Positions 1 through 6,213 are shown, counted from the first letter of the stretch. The stretch: DNA of 7,150 nucleotides from Pseudomonadota bacterium (GCA_023416455.1 JAEZHQ010000042.1:1-7150); one strand, 5' to 3'. Notes: generated by a model from the sequence alone, not told the origin. Numbers and translations: made by a program.

Positions 1-780
1 GGGGAGGAAGGCGTCGGGGCGCTGGGCGGCCAGCTTGCGGCGGATGTCCAGGGTCTCGCGTGCGGCGTCCAGCGCCTCCTCCCGCCGCCCCACGGAGCCC
101 AGTTGATTGGCCAAGTTGTTGAGGCTCGTTGCGAGATTGGGGAGGAAGGCGTCGGGGCGCTGGGCGGCCAGCTTGCGGCAGAGCCCGGCGGCCTCGCGTG
201 CGGCGTCCAGCGCCTCCTCCCGCCGCCCCACGGCGCTCAGGAAGGTCGCCAAGTTGTTGAGGCTCATTGCGAGATTGGGGAGGAAGGCGTCGGGGCGCTG
301 GGCGGCCAGCTTGCGGTAGAGGCCGGCGGCCTCGCATGCGGCGTCCAGCGCCTCCTCCCGCCGCCCCACGGCGCCCAGCTGGTTGGCCAAGTTGTTGAGA
401 CTCATTGCGAGATCGGGGAGGAAGGCGTCGGGGCGCTGGTCGGCCAGCTTGCGGCAGAGCCCGGCGGCCTCGCGTGCGGCGTCCAGCGCCTCCTCCCGCC
501 GCCCCACGGCGCTCAGCCGGTTGGCCAAGGTGTTGAGGCTCCCTGCGAGATTGGGGAGGAAGGCGTCGGGGCGCTGAGCGGCTAGCTTGCGGCAGAGCCC
601 GACGGCCTCGCGTGCGGCGTCCAGCGCCTCCTCCCGCCGCCCCACGTCGCTCAGCCGGTTGGCCAAGGTGTTGAGGCTCGCTGCGATATCGGGGAGGAAG
701 GCGTCGGGGCGCTGGGCGGCCAGCTTGCAGCGGATGTCCAGGGCCTCGCGTGCGACGTCCAGCGCCTCCTCCCGCCGCCC
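1..780 (-). repeat. Tandem 138-bp repeats encoding 46-residue TPR units
   Basis: Five full units (starting on the minus strand at 780, 642, 504, 366 and 228) and a sixth cut by the window edge (90-1) each begin GRREEALD and contain KLA(A/D)QRPDAFLP, followed by a second helix of the type SLNNLANQL. The period is exactly 138 bp, so the frame is kept. A half unit (ASLNTLANRLSAV) lies just upstream of the first. The 46-residue spacing matches the long-linker TPR variety, with an A helix near unit positions 3-21 and a B helix near 31-44. Differences cluster at unit positions 14-18, 31-34 and 38-45, while the rest is nearly invariant even at DNA level. This suggests recent duplication or gene conversion. 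The reverse frames over this array also look open and repetitive, but only as mirror images of the TPR codons. Confidence 0.95.
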
Positions 781-2313
781 CACGGCGCTCAGCCGGTTGG
801 CCAAGGTGTTCAGGCTGGCCGCGAGAGCCGGCCCTTTATCCAATCCCTCCCCGGACAGCCCGGCGACAATCCGTTGCTGCACCCCACACGCCCATTCGCG
901 CAAGGCCACCGTCTGTTCGGGCAGCAAGCGGGCGATCGCCATGAGCACCGCAAGATCGTCGGCAAGCTCAACCAGGCGCTCCAACCAGACCAGGCTTGGA
1001 TGGTCCGAGGCATGGCCGGCGTGATCCTGGGCGGTCCGGATCAGGGTCGCCACCACCGGCACGCCGGCCCGCCGCCACGCCCGCTCGACGATCGCGGTCT
1101 GCTTCGCAAGGGGGCGCCTGTCGGAACCGAATGCGTCCAGAAGCAACGCTTCGCCGATCAGGTCGGGGCGCACGCCGTCGACGCCGCCATCGGCCATCGG
1201 CAGCGCATCGGCAAGGATCACGCCGACCCTTTCATCCGAAACCCGAACCGCCACGCCCATGGCCTGCCGCTCGTCCGCGATCAGGGCTTCGGCGACCTCG
1301 CGCCCGCAGCCGCCCTGCACGGTCACACAGGCGGCAAGATGGACGAAAAAGCCGGGATCGAGCCCATGGGCCTCGGCGATGCGCCGCAGCCGGGCGGCTT
1401 CGTTCCTGGCCACACGCTGGGCAAGCTCCCGGCTGCCCAGCGCCAGAGCGGCCGGTGCGCCCACGGTGATTCCGACCACCCCCGCCATCATCAGATAGAG
1501 CGGTTCATTGTAATGGTGATCGTCGGAAAGGCGGCGGTCGAAATCGGGGTCCGTCCCCTCGGCCGGCGGTTGGAGAGCCGGCTCGATGCCACGGAGCCGC
1601 GCCGTCTCCCGCATGACCTGTCCCAGTAGGGCGCGGCGGTCCGACAGCACGGACAGGCTGGACATCATCACGGGTTCGACCGCTTCCAGGAACAGGTCGG
1701 CGTGACGGCCGGACAGGCCGCGCGCCTCGCTCAACTCCTTCCACCAACCGAGTTCCCGGTCGGCGTGCCGTTCGAGAAGCAGGAAGCGGAGCGGCGGCTC
1801 TTCGGAACGCACCGGACGCCGCGCCAGCGCGTCGAGCCATTCGCGCAGAATCCGTCCCGTGGCGGCGGCATAATCGACCACCACCAGGGTCGGCTGGTTC
1901 CACCGCCAGTCGGTCAGGTTGCGGCTGTCGGAGAAGCGCTGCAACTCACCCTGTGTGGCGAAGCCGGCCACCCAGCCCAGGGCCTCGGCCCGTTCGCACA
2001 GCTCGATGGCAAAGCGGGTCTTGCCCGCGCCGGCGCGGCCGGTCAGGCATTGCACGAGGATGGGGGCCGGATCGCCGAGCCATCCGGTGAAGCGGGCCAG
2101 TTCCGCCTCGCGGCCAACCAGATCGGTGACGCGCAACTCGGTCAGCAGAAGCTCACGCTCGTTGCGCGGCGCCCCCTTAAGCGTATGGCGCCGGTCGAGC
2201 GTGAGGCTGGTTCCGCCTGCATAGAGCAAGACCGAGTTGTTGTTCCCGGAGACCATGACGCCGACAGCGCCTTCCCCGACCACGCTTTGCCCGATCATGC
2301 TTTGCCCGATCAT
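1..2313 (-). CDS. STAND-type P-loop NTPase with C-terminal TPR array (partial, 3' end off window)
   Basis: On the minus strand one frame stays open from the in-frame TGA at 2350-2352 down to base 1, giving 771 residues from the ATG at 2311-2313 with the C-terminus missing. Visible in order: a short G/N-rich leader (residues 1-35, with SGNNNSV at 22-28); a 'DLVGREAEL' entry motif near 64-72, typical of STAND and AAA_16 ATPases; Walker A GRAGAGKT at 92-99; Walker B-like LVVVDYA at 143-149 (Asp147); a sensor-like 'RFLLLERHA' strand near 176-184; a helical region with 'NEPLYLMMAG' near 269-278; and from about residue 496 a TPR array. This order fits the signal-transducing STAND ATPases (NB-ARC/NACHT-like), in which repeats sense a ligand and the NTPase oligomerises. 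No catalytic effector domain is seen before the P-loop. Its role is unknown; regulation or phage defence are inferences. It is an NTPase-TPR protein with good certainty; the subfamily is less sure. Confidence 0.85.
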   Translation of the reverse strand, partial: MIGQSMIGQSVVGEGAVGVMVSGNNNSVLLYAGGTSLTLDRRHTLKGAPRNERELLLTELRVTDLVGREAELARFTGWLGDPAPILVQCLTGRAGAGKTRFAIELCERAEALGWVAGFATQGELQRFSDSRNLTDWRWNQPTLVVVDYAAATGRILREWLDALARRPVRSEEPPLRFLLLERHADRELGWWKELSEARGLSGRHADLFLEAVEPVMMSSLSVLSDRRALLGQVMRETARLRGIEPALQPPAEGTDPDFDRRLSDDHHYNEPLYLMMAGVVGITVGAPAALALGSRELAQRVARNEAARLRRIAEAHGLDPGFFVHLAACVTVQGGCGREVAEALIADERQAMGVAVRVSDERVGVILADALPMADGGVDGVRPDLIGEALLLDAFGSDRRPLAKQTAIVERAWRRAGVPVVATLIRTAQDHAGHASDHPSLVWLERLVELADDLAVLMAIARLLPEQTVALREWACGVQQRIVAGLSGEGLDKGPALAASLNTLANRLSAVGRREEALDVAREALDIRCKLAAQRPDAFLPDIAASLNTLANRLSDVGRREEALDAAREAVGLCRKLAAQRPDAFLPNLAGSLNTLANRLSAVGRREEALDAAREAAGLCRKLADQRPDAFLPDLAMSLNNLANQLGAVGRREEALDAACEAAGLYRKLAAQRPDAFLPNLAMSLNNLATFLSAVGRREEALDAAREAAGLCRKLAAQRPDAFLPNLATSLNNLANQLGSVGRREEALDAARETLDIRRKLAAQRPDAFLP
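2269..2313 (-). repeat. 15-bp tandem repeat spanning the STAND gene start codon
   Basis: On the plus strand the unit gctttgcccgatcat occurs twice in perfect tandem (2284-2298 and 2299-2313), preceded by a degenerate third copy at 2269-2283 (11 of 15 bases identical). Read as protein this gives MIGQS-MIGQS-VVGEG at the N-terminus. Because the unit is 15 bp and ends in an ATG, a change in copy number would keep the frame and add or remove an in-frame start codon. Confidence 0.9.
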
Positions 2314-2320
2314 GCGCGCA

Positions 2321-2325
2321 TCCTT
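2321..2325 (-). promoter_or_regulatory. Ribosome binding site for the STAND gene
   Basis: Minus-strand AAGGA lies 7 bases before the ATG at 2313. The second ATG (2298) and the third (2256) have no comparable purine run at the right distance, so this site decides the start among the three in-frame ATGs. Confidence 0.7.
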
Positions 2326-2374
2326 CAACGAACGCCGCGCCACTCTAAGTCATCGCTGTCCGCGGCTCCACGCC

Positions 2375-2386
2375 TCGCGATCGCGA
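2375..2386. other. 12-bp perfect palindrome upstream of the STAND gene
   Basis: The sequence tcgcgatcgcga is both a perfect palindrome and a direct repeat of TCGCGA. It lies 62 bases upstream of the STAND start codon. It could be an operator half-site pair, but such CG-rich palindromes also arise by chance in a genome of this composition. No clear -35/-10 pair was found beside it. Confidence 0.25.
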
Positions 2387-2434
2387 ATCCATAAGCCATG
2401 ACAATTTTTGCGAATGGGCGATGCGGCCCGCGAA

Positions 2435-2503
2435 CGCCCTCGATAGGGCGAGGCCGGCGCGCCGCCGGCTGGTCAAACGGCGTCGCGGGTGGCCGGATCG
2501 GCC
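2435..2503 (-). terminator. Cluster of three short hairpins downstream of recX (weak terminator candidate)
   Basis: Three inverted repeats follow the recX stop: ggccg/cggcc with a 3-base loop (2491-2503), gccggc/gccggc with a 5-base loop (2453-2469), and cgccct/agggcg with a 4-base loop (2435-2450). None is followed by a T run in the recX direction, so intrinsic termination is doubtful. The remainder of the 2314-2510 gap holds an AT-richer patch at 2387-2415 but no gene that I can see. Confidence 0.3.
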
Positions 2504-2510
2504 GGCCGTG

Positions 2511-3071
2511 TCAGGCGGGGGCCTCCGGGTCGTCGGCGTCGACCACCCGCCGCGCCACCTCGTAGGCGAAGCCGGCGCGGCCCAGGGCGGCCAGATCCTT
2601 GTCGCGGAAGGCGGCGCGCGCCTCCGGCCGGCGGTAGGGGCCGAGCTTGCGCCGCCGCGCCAGGGCCAGCGCGGCGCTGAGGTCGGCCTCGCCGCCGACC
2701 TCCTCGTCCAGCGCCTCCAGCGCCCGCTCCGTCTCGTCGCGCCCGATACCCTTGGCGGCCAGCGTCGCGCGGATGGCGCGGGTCGAGGCGCCGCGGCGGT
2801 GCAGGCTCGCCGTGCGCATCTGGGCGTAGGTGTCGTCGTCGAGAAGGCCGCTGCGCTGGTAGCGGGCAAGCAGATCCTCCACCCAGCGCGCGCCCTCCTC
2901 GGCGTCGGTGCCGTGGTCGCGGGCGGAGCGTTCGACCTTGCGCATCAGCACGCGGCGCAGGTTGGCGGTGGAGCTGGCGAAGCGCTCCAGATAGCGCAGC
3001 GCGGCCTTCTCCAGCGACGGCCGGGTGACGGGCCGCGGGGCCTTGCGCCCGGGCGCGGGTTGGCTGGTCAT
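2511..3071 (-). CDS. recX: Regulatory protein RecX
   Basis: A 186-residue cytoplasmic protein with the RecX fold: three repeated three-helix modules. RecX binds RecA filaments on single-stranded DNA and limits their extension, damping recombination and the SOS response. Module one includes ALRYLERFASSTANLRRVL (residues 24-42). Module two includes GLLDDDTYA (75-83) and HRRGAS...LAAKGIG (91-110), the most characteristic part of the family. Module three includes ALARRRKLG (136-144) and RAGFAYEVARRVV (165-177). The length is within the family range. The first 18 residues are a basic, Pro-rich tail of low conservation. The start is supported by GGGAG six bases upstream. In many bacteria recX follows recA; here it stands alone, with the STAND gene 197 bp downstream on the same strand and a permease divergent from it. 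Confident by motif, without a search. Confidence 0.9.
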   Translation of the reverse strand: MTSQPAPGRKAPRPVTRPSLEKAALRYLERFASSTANLRRVLMRKVERSARDHGTDAEEGARWVEDLLARYQRSGLLDDDTYAQMRTASLHRRGASTRAIRATLAAKGIGRDETERALEALDEEVGGEADLSAALALARRRKLGPYRRPEARAAFRDKDLAALGRAGFAYEVARRVVDADDPEAPA

Positions 3072-3166
3072 GGCTGTCTCCCGTCCGTCGGCGGTTGCCG
3101 GGACGGGCGCGCCGCCCTAATGTCCCGCGACCCCCCGTGGTTCATGCCGTTGCTATGTGTGGTGCG
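3072..3166. promoter_or_regulatory. Divergent intergenic region between recX and the permease gene
   Basis: This 95-bp stretch must hold the start signals for both divergent genes if the permease starts at 3167. A recX ribosome binding site (minus-strand GGGAG, 3078-3082) is visible. No convincing -35/-10 pair was found in either direction, and no alphaproteobacterial SOS box (GTTC-N7-GTTC). Confidence 0.4.
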
Positions 3167-3970
3167 ATGACCCATCCTCTCCCTCCCATGCCCCGCAAGG
3201 TCGGCTCCGTCAACTGGGTCGGCCTGTGGACCCTCTACGCCCGCGAGGTGTGGCGGTTCATCAAGGTCCACCAGCAGACCATATGGGCGCCGGTCGTCAC
3301 CACGCTGCTGTTCTACGCGGTCTTCGCGCTGGCGCTGGGCGGGGCGGTGCGCACGGTCGGGCCGGTCCCCTACCTGGAGTTCCTGGCCCCCGGCCTGATC
3401 ATGATGGCGATGGCGCAGAACGCCTTCGCCAACACCTCCTCCTCGGTGGTGATCGCCAAGGTCCAGGGCAACATCGTGGACATCCTGATGCCGCCCCTGG
3501 CGCCGCTGGAGCTGGCCTTCGGCTTCGTGATGGGCGGGGTGACGCGGGGGCTGTGCGTCGGGCTGGTGACCGGGCTGGCGATGTGGGCCTTCGTGCCGGT
3601 GCGCATCGCCCATCCGGAATTCGTGATCTTCCACGCCGTCATGGCCTCCATGCTGCTGTCCCTGCTCGGCCTCGTCGGCGGCATCTGGTCGGAGAAATTC
3701 GACCACATCGCGGCGGTGACCAACTTCGTGGTGACGCCGCTGTCCTTCCTGTCCGGCACCTTCTATTCGGTGGAGAACCTGCCGGCCGCCTTCTGGTGGA
3801 TCGTGCACTTCGACCCGTTCTTCTACATGATCGACGGCTTCCGCTACGGCTTCATCGGCCGCTCGGACGGCACGCTCGGGCTCGGCGTGGCGGTCATGCT
3901 GGCGACCAACGGCGCCCTGTGGTGGCTGGCCTGGCGCATGCTGAAGACCGGCTACCGGCTGAAGGCGTGA
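3167..3970 (+). CDS. ABC-2 type transporter permease
   Basis: A 267-residue integral inner-membrane protein of the ABC-2 permease family, which forms the channel half of exporters for drugs, lipids or polysaccharides. Six hydrophobic segments are visible near residues 39-59, 72-93, 116-142, 152-172, 181-201 and 239-259. Family-type motifs include FLAPGLIMMAMAQNAFANTSSS (split around residues 72-93), KVQGNIVDILMPPL (98-111) and PLSFLSGTFYSVENLP (191-206), the last being the usual ABC-2 signature before the final loop. The cytoplasmic N-terminus WTLYAREVWRF (21-31) is the coupling helix type. The start is uncertain: the frame extends back to a TTG at 3095, with ATGs at 3155, 3167 and 3188, none with a strong ribosome site. 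I chose 3167 because MTHPLPPMPRK resembles relatives' N-termini and leaves room for a recX promoter. No ATPase gene is adjacent, so its partner and substrate are unknown. Confidence 0.88.
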   Translation: MTHPLPPMPRKVGSVNWVGLWTLYAREVWRFIKVHQQTIWAPVVTTLLFYAVFALALGGAVRTVGPVPYLEFLAPGLIMMAMAQNAFANTSSSVVIAKVQGNIVDILMPPLAPLELAFGFVMGGVTRGLCVGLVTGLAMWAFVPVRIAHPEFVIFHAVMASMLLSLLGLVGGIWSEKFDHIAAVTNFVVTPLSFLSGTFYSVENLPAAFWWIVHFDPFFYMIDGFRYGFIGRSDGTLGLGVAVMLATNGALWWLAWRMLKTGYRLKA

Positions 3971-3996
3971 CAGATTGGCCGGGGCCAGCCATTTCG

Positions 3997-4025
3997 TTGA
4001 CAGGACCAAGTGATCTCCTGATATT
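3997..4025 (+). promoter_or_regulatory. Sigma70-like promoter upstream of argD
   Basis: A perfect -35 TTGACA (3997-4002), a 17-base spacer and a -10 GATATT (4020-4025, four of six consensus bases) predict a transcript start near 4032. It lies in the gap after the permease stop and is the only convincing promoter before argD. The predicted start falls at the foot of the hairpin at 4035-4065. Confidence 0.55.
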
Positions 4026-4034
4026 TGCCGCTTC

Positions 4035-4065
4035 CCCGGCGGGCAGGGGTGCCCGCCGGGCTTTT
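4035..4065 (+). terminator. Terminator-like hairpin between the permease and argD
   Basis: An 11-bp perfect stem (cccggcgggca / tgcccgccggg), a GGGG loop and a following CTTTT, then CCTCTTT. The stem is very GC-rich. It is the expected intrinsic terminator for the permease, 64 bases after its stop. Because it lies downstream of the candidate argD promoter, it could also act as an attenuator or a stabilising 5' hairpin on the argD message. The T run is short and interrupted, so some read-through is plausible. Confidence 0.8.
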
Positions 4066-4072
4066 CCTCTTT

Positions 4073-4078
4073 GGGAGG
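4073..4078 (+). promoter_or_regulatory. Ribosome binding site deciding the GTG start of argD
   Basis: GGGAGG lies 8 bases before GTG 4087. The nearby in-frame ATG at 4102 has no such site, so the GTG is preferred. Confidence 0.8.
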
Positions 4079-4086
4079 CCAGTGTC

Positions 4087-5256
4087 GTGATTCCGGTCGT
4101 TATGCCCACCTATGCCCGCGTCGACGTCGTGTTCGAGCGGGGTGACGGTCCGTACCTGTACGCGACCGACGGGCGACGATACCTGGACTTCACCGCCGGC
4201 GTGGCGGTGACGGCGCTGGGCCACGCCCATCCCCATCTGGTGGCGGCGCTGACCGAGCAGGCCGGGAAGGTCTGGCACACCTCCAACCTCTTCCGCGTCG
4301 CCGGGCAGGAGAGCCTGGCCAAGCGCCTGACCGAGGTCACCTTCGCCGACACCGTGTTCTTCACGAACTCGGGCGCGGAGGCGTGGGAGTGCGGGGCCAA
4401 GCTGGTGCGCAAGTACCATTACGAGCGGGGCGACGCGAAGCGCCACCGCATCATCACCTTCGAGCAGGCTTTCCACGGCCGCACCATCGGCGCCATCTCC
4501 GCCGCCCGCCAGGAGAAGCTGGTCAAGGGCTTCGCGCCGCTGCTCGACGGCTTCGACCAGGTCGCCTTCGGCAACCTGAACGAGGTGCGCAACGCCGTCA
4601 CCGACGAGACCGCGGCCATCTGCGTCGAGCCGATCCAGGGCGAGGGCGGCATCCGTGCCGGCACGCCGGAGTTCCTGCGCGGCCTGCGCGCGGTCTGCGA
4701 CGAGTTCGGCCTGCTGCTGTTTTTCGACGAGATCCAGTCCGGCATGGGCCGCACCGGCAAGCTGTTCGCCCATGAATGGGCGGGCGTCACGCCGGACGTC
4801 ATGTGCGTGGCCAAGGGCATCGGCGGCGGCTTCCCGCTCGGCGCCTGCCTGGCGACGGAAGCGGCGGCGTCGGGCATGACCGCCGGCACCCACGGCTCGA
4901 CCTACGGCGGCAACCCGCTGGCCATGGCGGTCGGCAACGCGGTGCTCGACGTGATGCTGGCGCCTGGCTTCCTGGACGGCGTCCAGCGCGTCGCCGGGCT
5001 CCTCCAGGACCGCCTGGGCGCGCTGGTGGCGCGCCATCCGGCGGTCTTCAAGGAGCTGCGCGGGCAGGGCCTGATGCTGGGCCTCGCCTGCGGGCCGGCC
5101 AACGGCGAGGTGATCGCCCGGCTGCGCGCCAACGGCCTGCTCGCCGTTCCGGCCGGCGACAACGTGATCCGGCTGCTGCCGCCCCTCATCATCGGCGACG
5201 CCGAGGTGGAGGAGGCGGTGGCCATCCTCGACCGCACCGCGCAGGAGATGGCGTGA
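4087..5256 (+). CDS. argD: Acetylornithine aminotransferase
   Basis: A 389-residue PLP-dependent class III aminotransferase. It converts N-acetylglutamate semialdehyde and glutamate to N-acetylornithine and 2-oxoglutarate in arginine synthesis; some relatives also serve as succinyldiaminopimelate aminotransferase in lysine synthesis. Visible motifs: FFTNSGAEAWECGAKL (91-106, cofactor phosphate site), FHGRT (129-133), EPIQGEGG (181-188), LFFDEIQSGMGRTG (211-224, with Asp214 for the PLP ring nitrogen), AKGIGGGFPLGA (242-253, Lys243 the Schiff-base lysine), HGSTYGGNPLA (269-279) and NVIRLLPPL (359-367, Arg362 for the substrate carboxylate). Length is normal for ArgD. The GTG start is fixed by a GGGAGG eight bases upstream. 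Its stop overlaps the argF start by one base, so the two are very probably co-transcribed and translationally coupled. Related 4-aminobutyrate or ornithine aminotransferases share the motifs, but the length, the N-terminus and the argF neighbour favour ArgD. Confidence 0.95.
   Translation: MIPVVMPTYARVDVVFERGDGPYLYATDGRRYLDFTAGVAVTALGHAHPHLVAALTEQAGKVWHTSNLFRVAGQESLAKRLTEVTFADTVFFTNSGAEAWECGAKLVRKYHYERGDAKRHRIITFEQAFHGRTIGAISAARQEKLVKGFAPLLDGFDQVAFGNLNEVRNAVTDETAAICVEPIQGEGGIRAGTPEFLRGLRAVCDEFGLLLFFDEIQSGMGRTGKLFAHEWAGVTPDVMCVAKGIGGGFPLGACLATEAAASGMTAGTHGSTYGGNPLAMAVGNAVLDVMLAPGFLDGVQRVAGLLQDRLGALVARHPAVFKELRGQGLMLGLACGPANGEVIARLRANGLLAVPAGDNVIRLLPPLIIGDAEVEEAVAILDRTAQEMA
5243..5247 (+). promoter_or_regulatory. 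Ribosome binding site for argF inside the argD end
   Basis: AGGAG lies within the last codons of argD, 8 bases before the argF ATG at 5256. It supports that ATG and translational coupling across the TGATG overlap. Confidence 0.75.
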
Positions 5257-6206
5257 TGGGCGGCGTCCGGCATTTCCTCGACATCGACCGGCTCGACACC
5301 GGCACGCTGCGTCACATCCTCGACGGCGCCGCCGCCATCAAGGCCGACATGGGCGCGCACCGCAGCCGCTTCGCCGGCCGCACGCTGGCGATGATCTTCG
5401 AGAAGCCCTCGACCCGCACCCGGGTGTCCTTCGAGGTCGGCATGCGCCAGCTCGGCGGCGACGTGGTGGTTCTGAAGCCCGACGACATGCAGCTCGGCCG
5501 CGGCGAGAGCATCGGCGACACCGCGCGCGTGCTGTCGCGCTACGTCGACGCCGTCATGGTCCGCACCATGGGCGAGGAGCGCGTGCACGAGCTGGCGGCC
5601 CACGCCTCCATCCCGATCATCAACGGGCTGACCGACGAGTCGCACCCCTGCCAGATCATGGCCGACCTGCTGACCTTCGAGGAGCACCGCGGCCCCATCA
5701 CGGGGCGCGTGGTGGCCTGGAGCGGCGACGCCAACAACGTGGCGGTCAGCTGGATCCACGCCGCCGTGCGGTTCGACTTCGAAATCCGCCTGGCCTGCCC
5801 GGAGCGCTACGGCCCGCCGCCGGCCCTGCTCGACTGGGCGCGGAACGAAGGGCGGGGCCGGGTGGTTCTCATGACGGACCCGCGGGAGGCGGTGCGCGGC
5901 GTGGACTGCGTCGTCACCGACACCTGGGTCTCGATGAACAACACCGACGTCGAGGAACGCCACGCCGTCCTTGCCCCCTATCAGGTGAACGAACGGCTGA
6001 TGAGCCTCGCCGACCCCCGCGCCCTGTTCATGCACTGCCTGCCCGCCCACCGCGGCGAGGAGGTGACCGACGGCGTCATCGACGGGCCGCATTCGGTGGT
6101 CTGGGACGAGGCGGAGAACCGCCTCCACGCCCAGAAGGCCATCCTGGCCTGGTGCCTCGACGGCACCGCCTTCGCCGCCGGCGGCGCCGCGCGGACCCAA
6201 CCGTGA
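5256..6206 (+). CDS. argF: Ornithine carbamoyltransferase, anabolic
   Basis: A 316-residue cytoplasmic enzyme, usually a trimer, that makes citrulline and phosphate from ornithine and carbamoyl phosphate in arginine synthesis. The carbamoyl phosphate loop STRTR is at 52-56 (in EKPSTRTRVSFE), and the DDMQLGRGES loop is at 76-85. HPCQ is at 130-133, the ornithine-binding DTWVSM at 222-227, and the HCLPAHRGEEVT motif, with the catalytic Cys261, at 260-271. All key residues appear intact, so it should be active. One small oddity is Asn after the SM of the ornithine loop, where Gly is usual in well-known family members. The ATG overlaps the argD stop by one base and has an AGGAG eight bases upstream. 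Aspartate carbamoyltransferase is excluded by the HCLP and DTWVSM motifs. The succeeding hslO begins 7 bases after the stop. Confidence 0.96.
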   Translation: MGGVRHFLDIDRLDTGTLRHILDGAAAIKADMGAHRSRFAGRTLAMIFEKPSTRTRVSFEVGMRQLGGDVVVLKPDDMQLGRGESIGDTARVLSRYVDAVMVRTMGEERVHELAAHASIPIINGLTDESHPCQIMADLLTFEEHRGPITGRVVAWSGDANNVAVSWIHAAVRFDFEIRLACPERYGPPPALLDWARNEGRGRVVLMTDPREAVRGVDCVVTDTWVSMNNTDVEERHAVLAPYQVNERLMSLADPRALFMHCLPAHRGEEVTDGVIDGPHSVVWDEAENRLHAQKAILAWCLDGTAFAAGGAARTQP

Positions 6207-6209
6207 GGA
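6205..6209 (+). promoter_or_regulatory. Ribosome binding site for hslO overlapping the argF stop
   Basis: GAGGA overlaps the TGA of argF. It is only one base from the first ATG (6211) but four from the second (6214), so 6214 is the better start. Confidence 0.5.
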
Positions 6210-6213
6210 CATG

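Noticed and set aside
103..585. A repetitive open frame on the plus strand over the TPR array, with similar ones at 107-319, 383-577 and 587-1024.
   Set aside because: They are mirror images of the TPR codons in GC-rich DNA. The minus frame carries recognisable TPR motifs and extends without a stop into a Walker A NTPase domain; the plus frames match no family I know.
1505..1903. A 132-residue minus-strand frame inside the STAND gene.
   Set aside because: It lies in another frame of the same strand as the STAND NTPase, is rich in Arg/Pro/Gly of the usual shadow type and has no motif.
2376..2404. A minus-strand TTGTCA (2399-2404) as a -35 for the STAND gene.
   Set aside because: The hexamer 17 bases downstream is ATCGCG, with no resemblance to a -10, and shifting the spacer does not help.
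3140..3154. A possible alphaproteobacterial SOS box (GTTC followed by a GTT nearby) upstream of recX.
   Set aside because: The spacing is wrong (the second GTT begins 9 bases after the first GTTC instead of 11) and the second half lacks the final C.
3095..3166. The TTG at 3095 as the start of the permease.
   Set aside because: It would add 24 Arg/Pro-rich residues unlike a permease N-terminus, has no ribosome site and would consume the recX promoter region.
3157..4086. The 310-codon upstream extension of the argD frame, which would give a 699-residue protein.
   Set aside because: The extension lies in the wrong frame over the permease, with low-complexity Arg/Gly/Ala content. The ribosome site before GTG 4087 and the normal ArgD length fix the true start.
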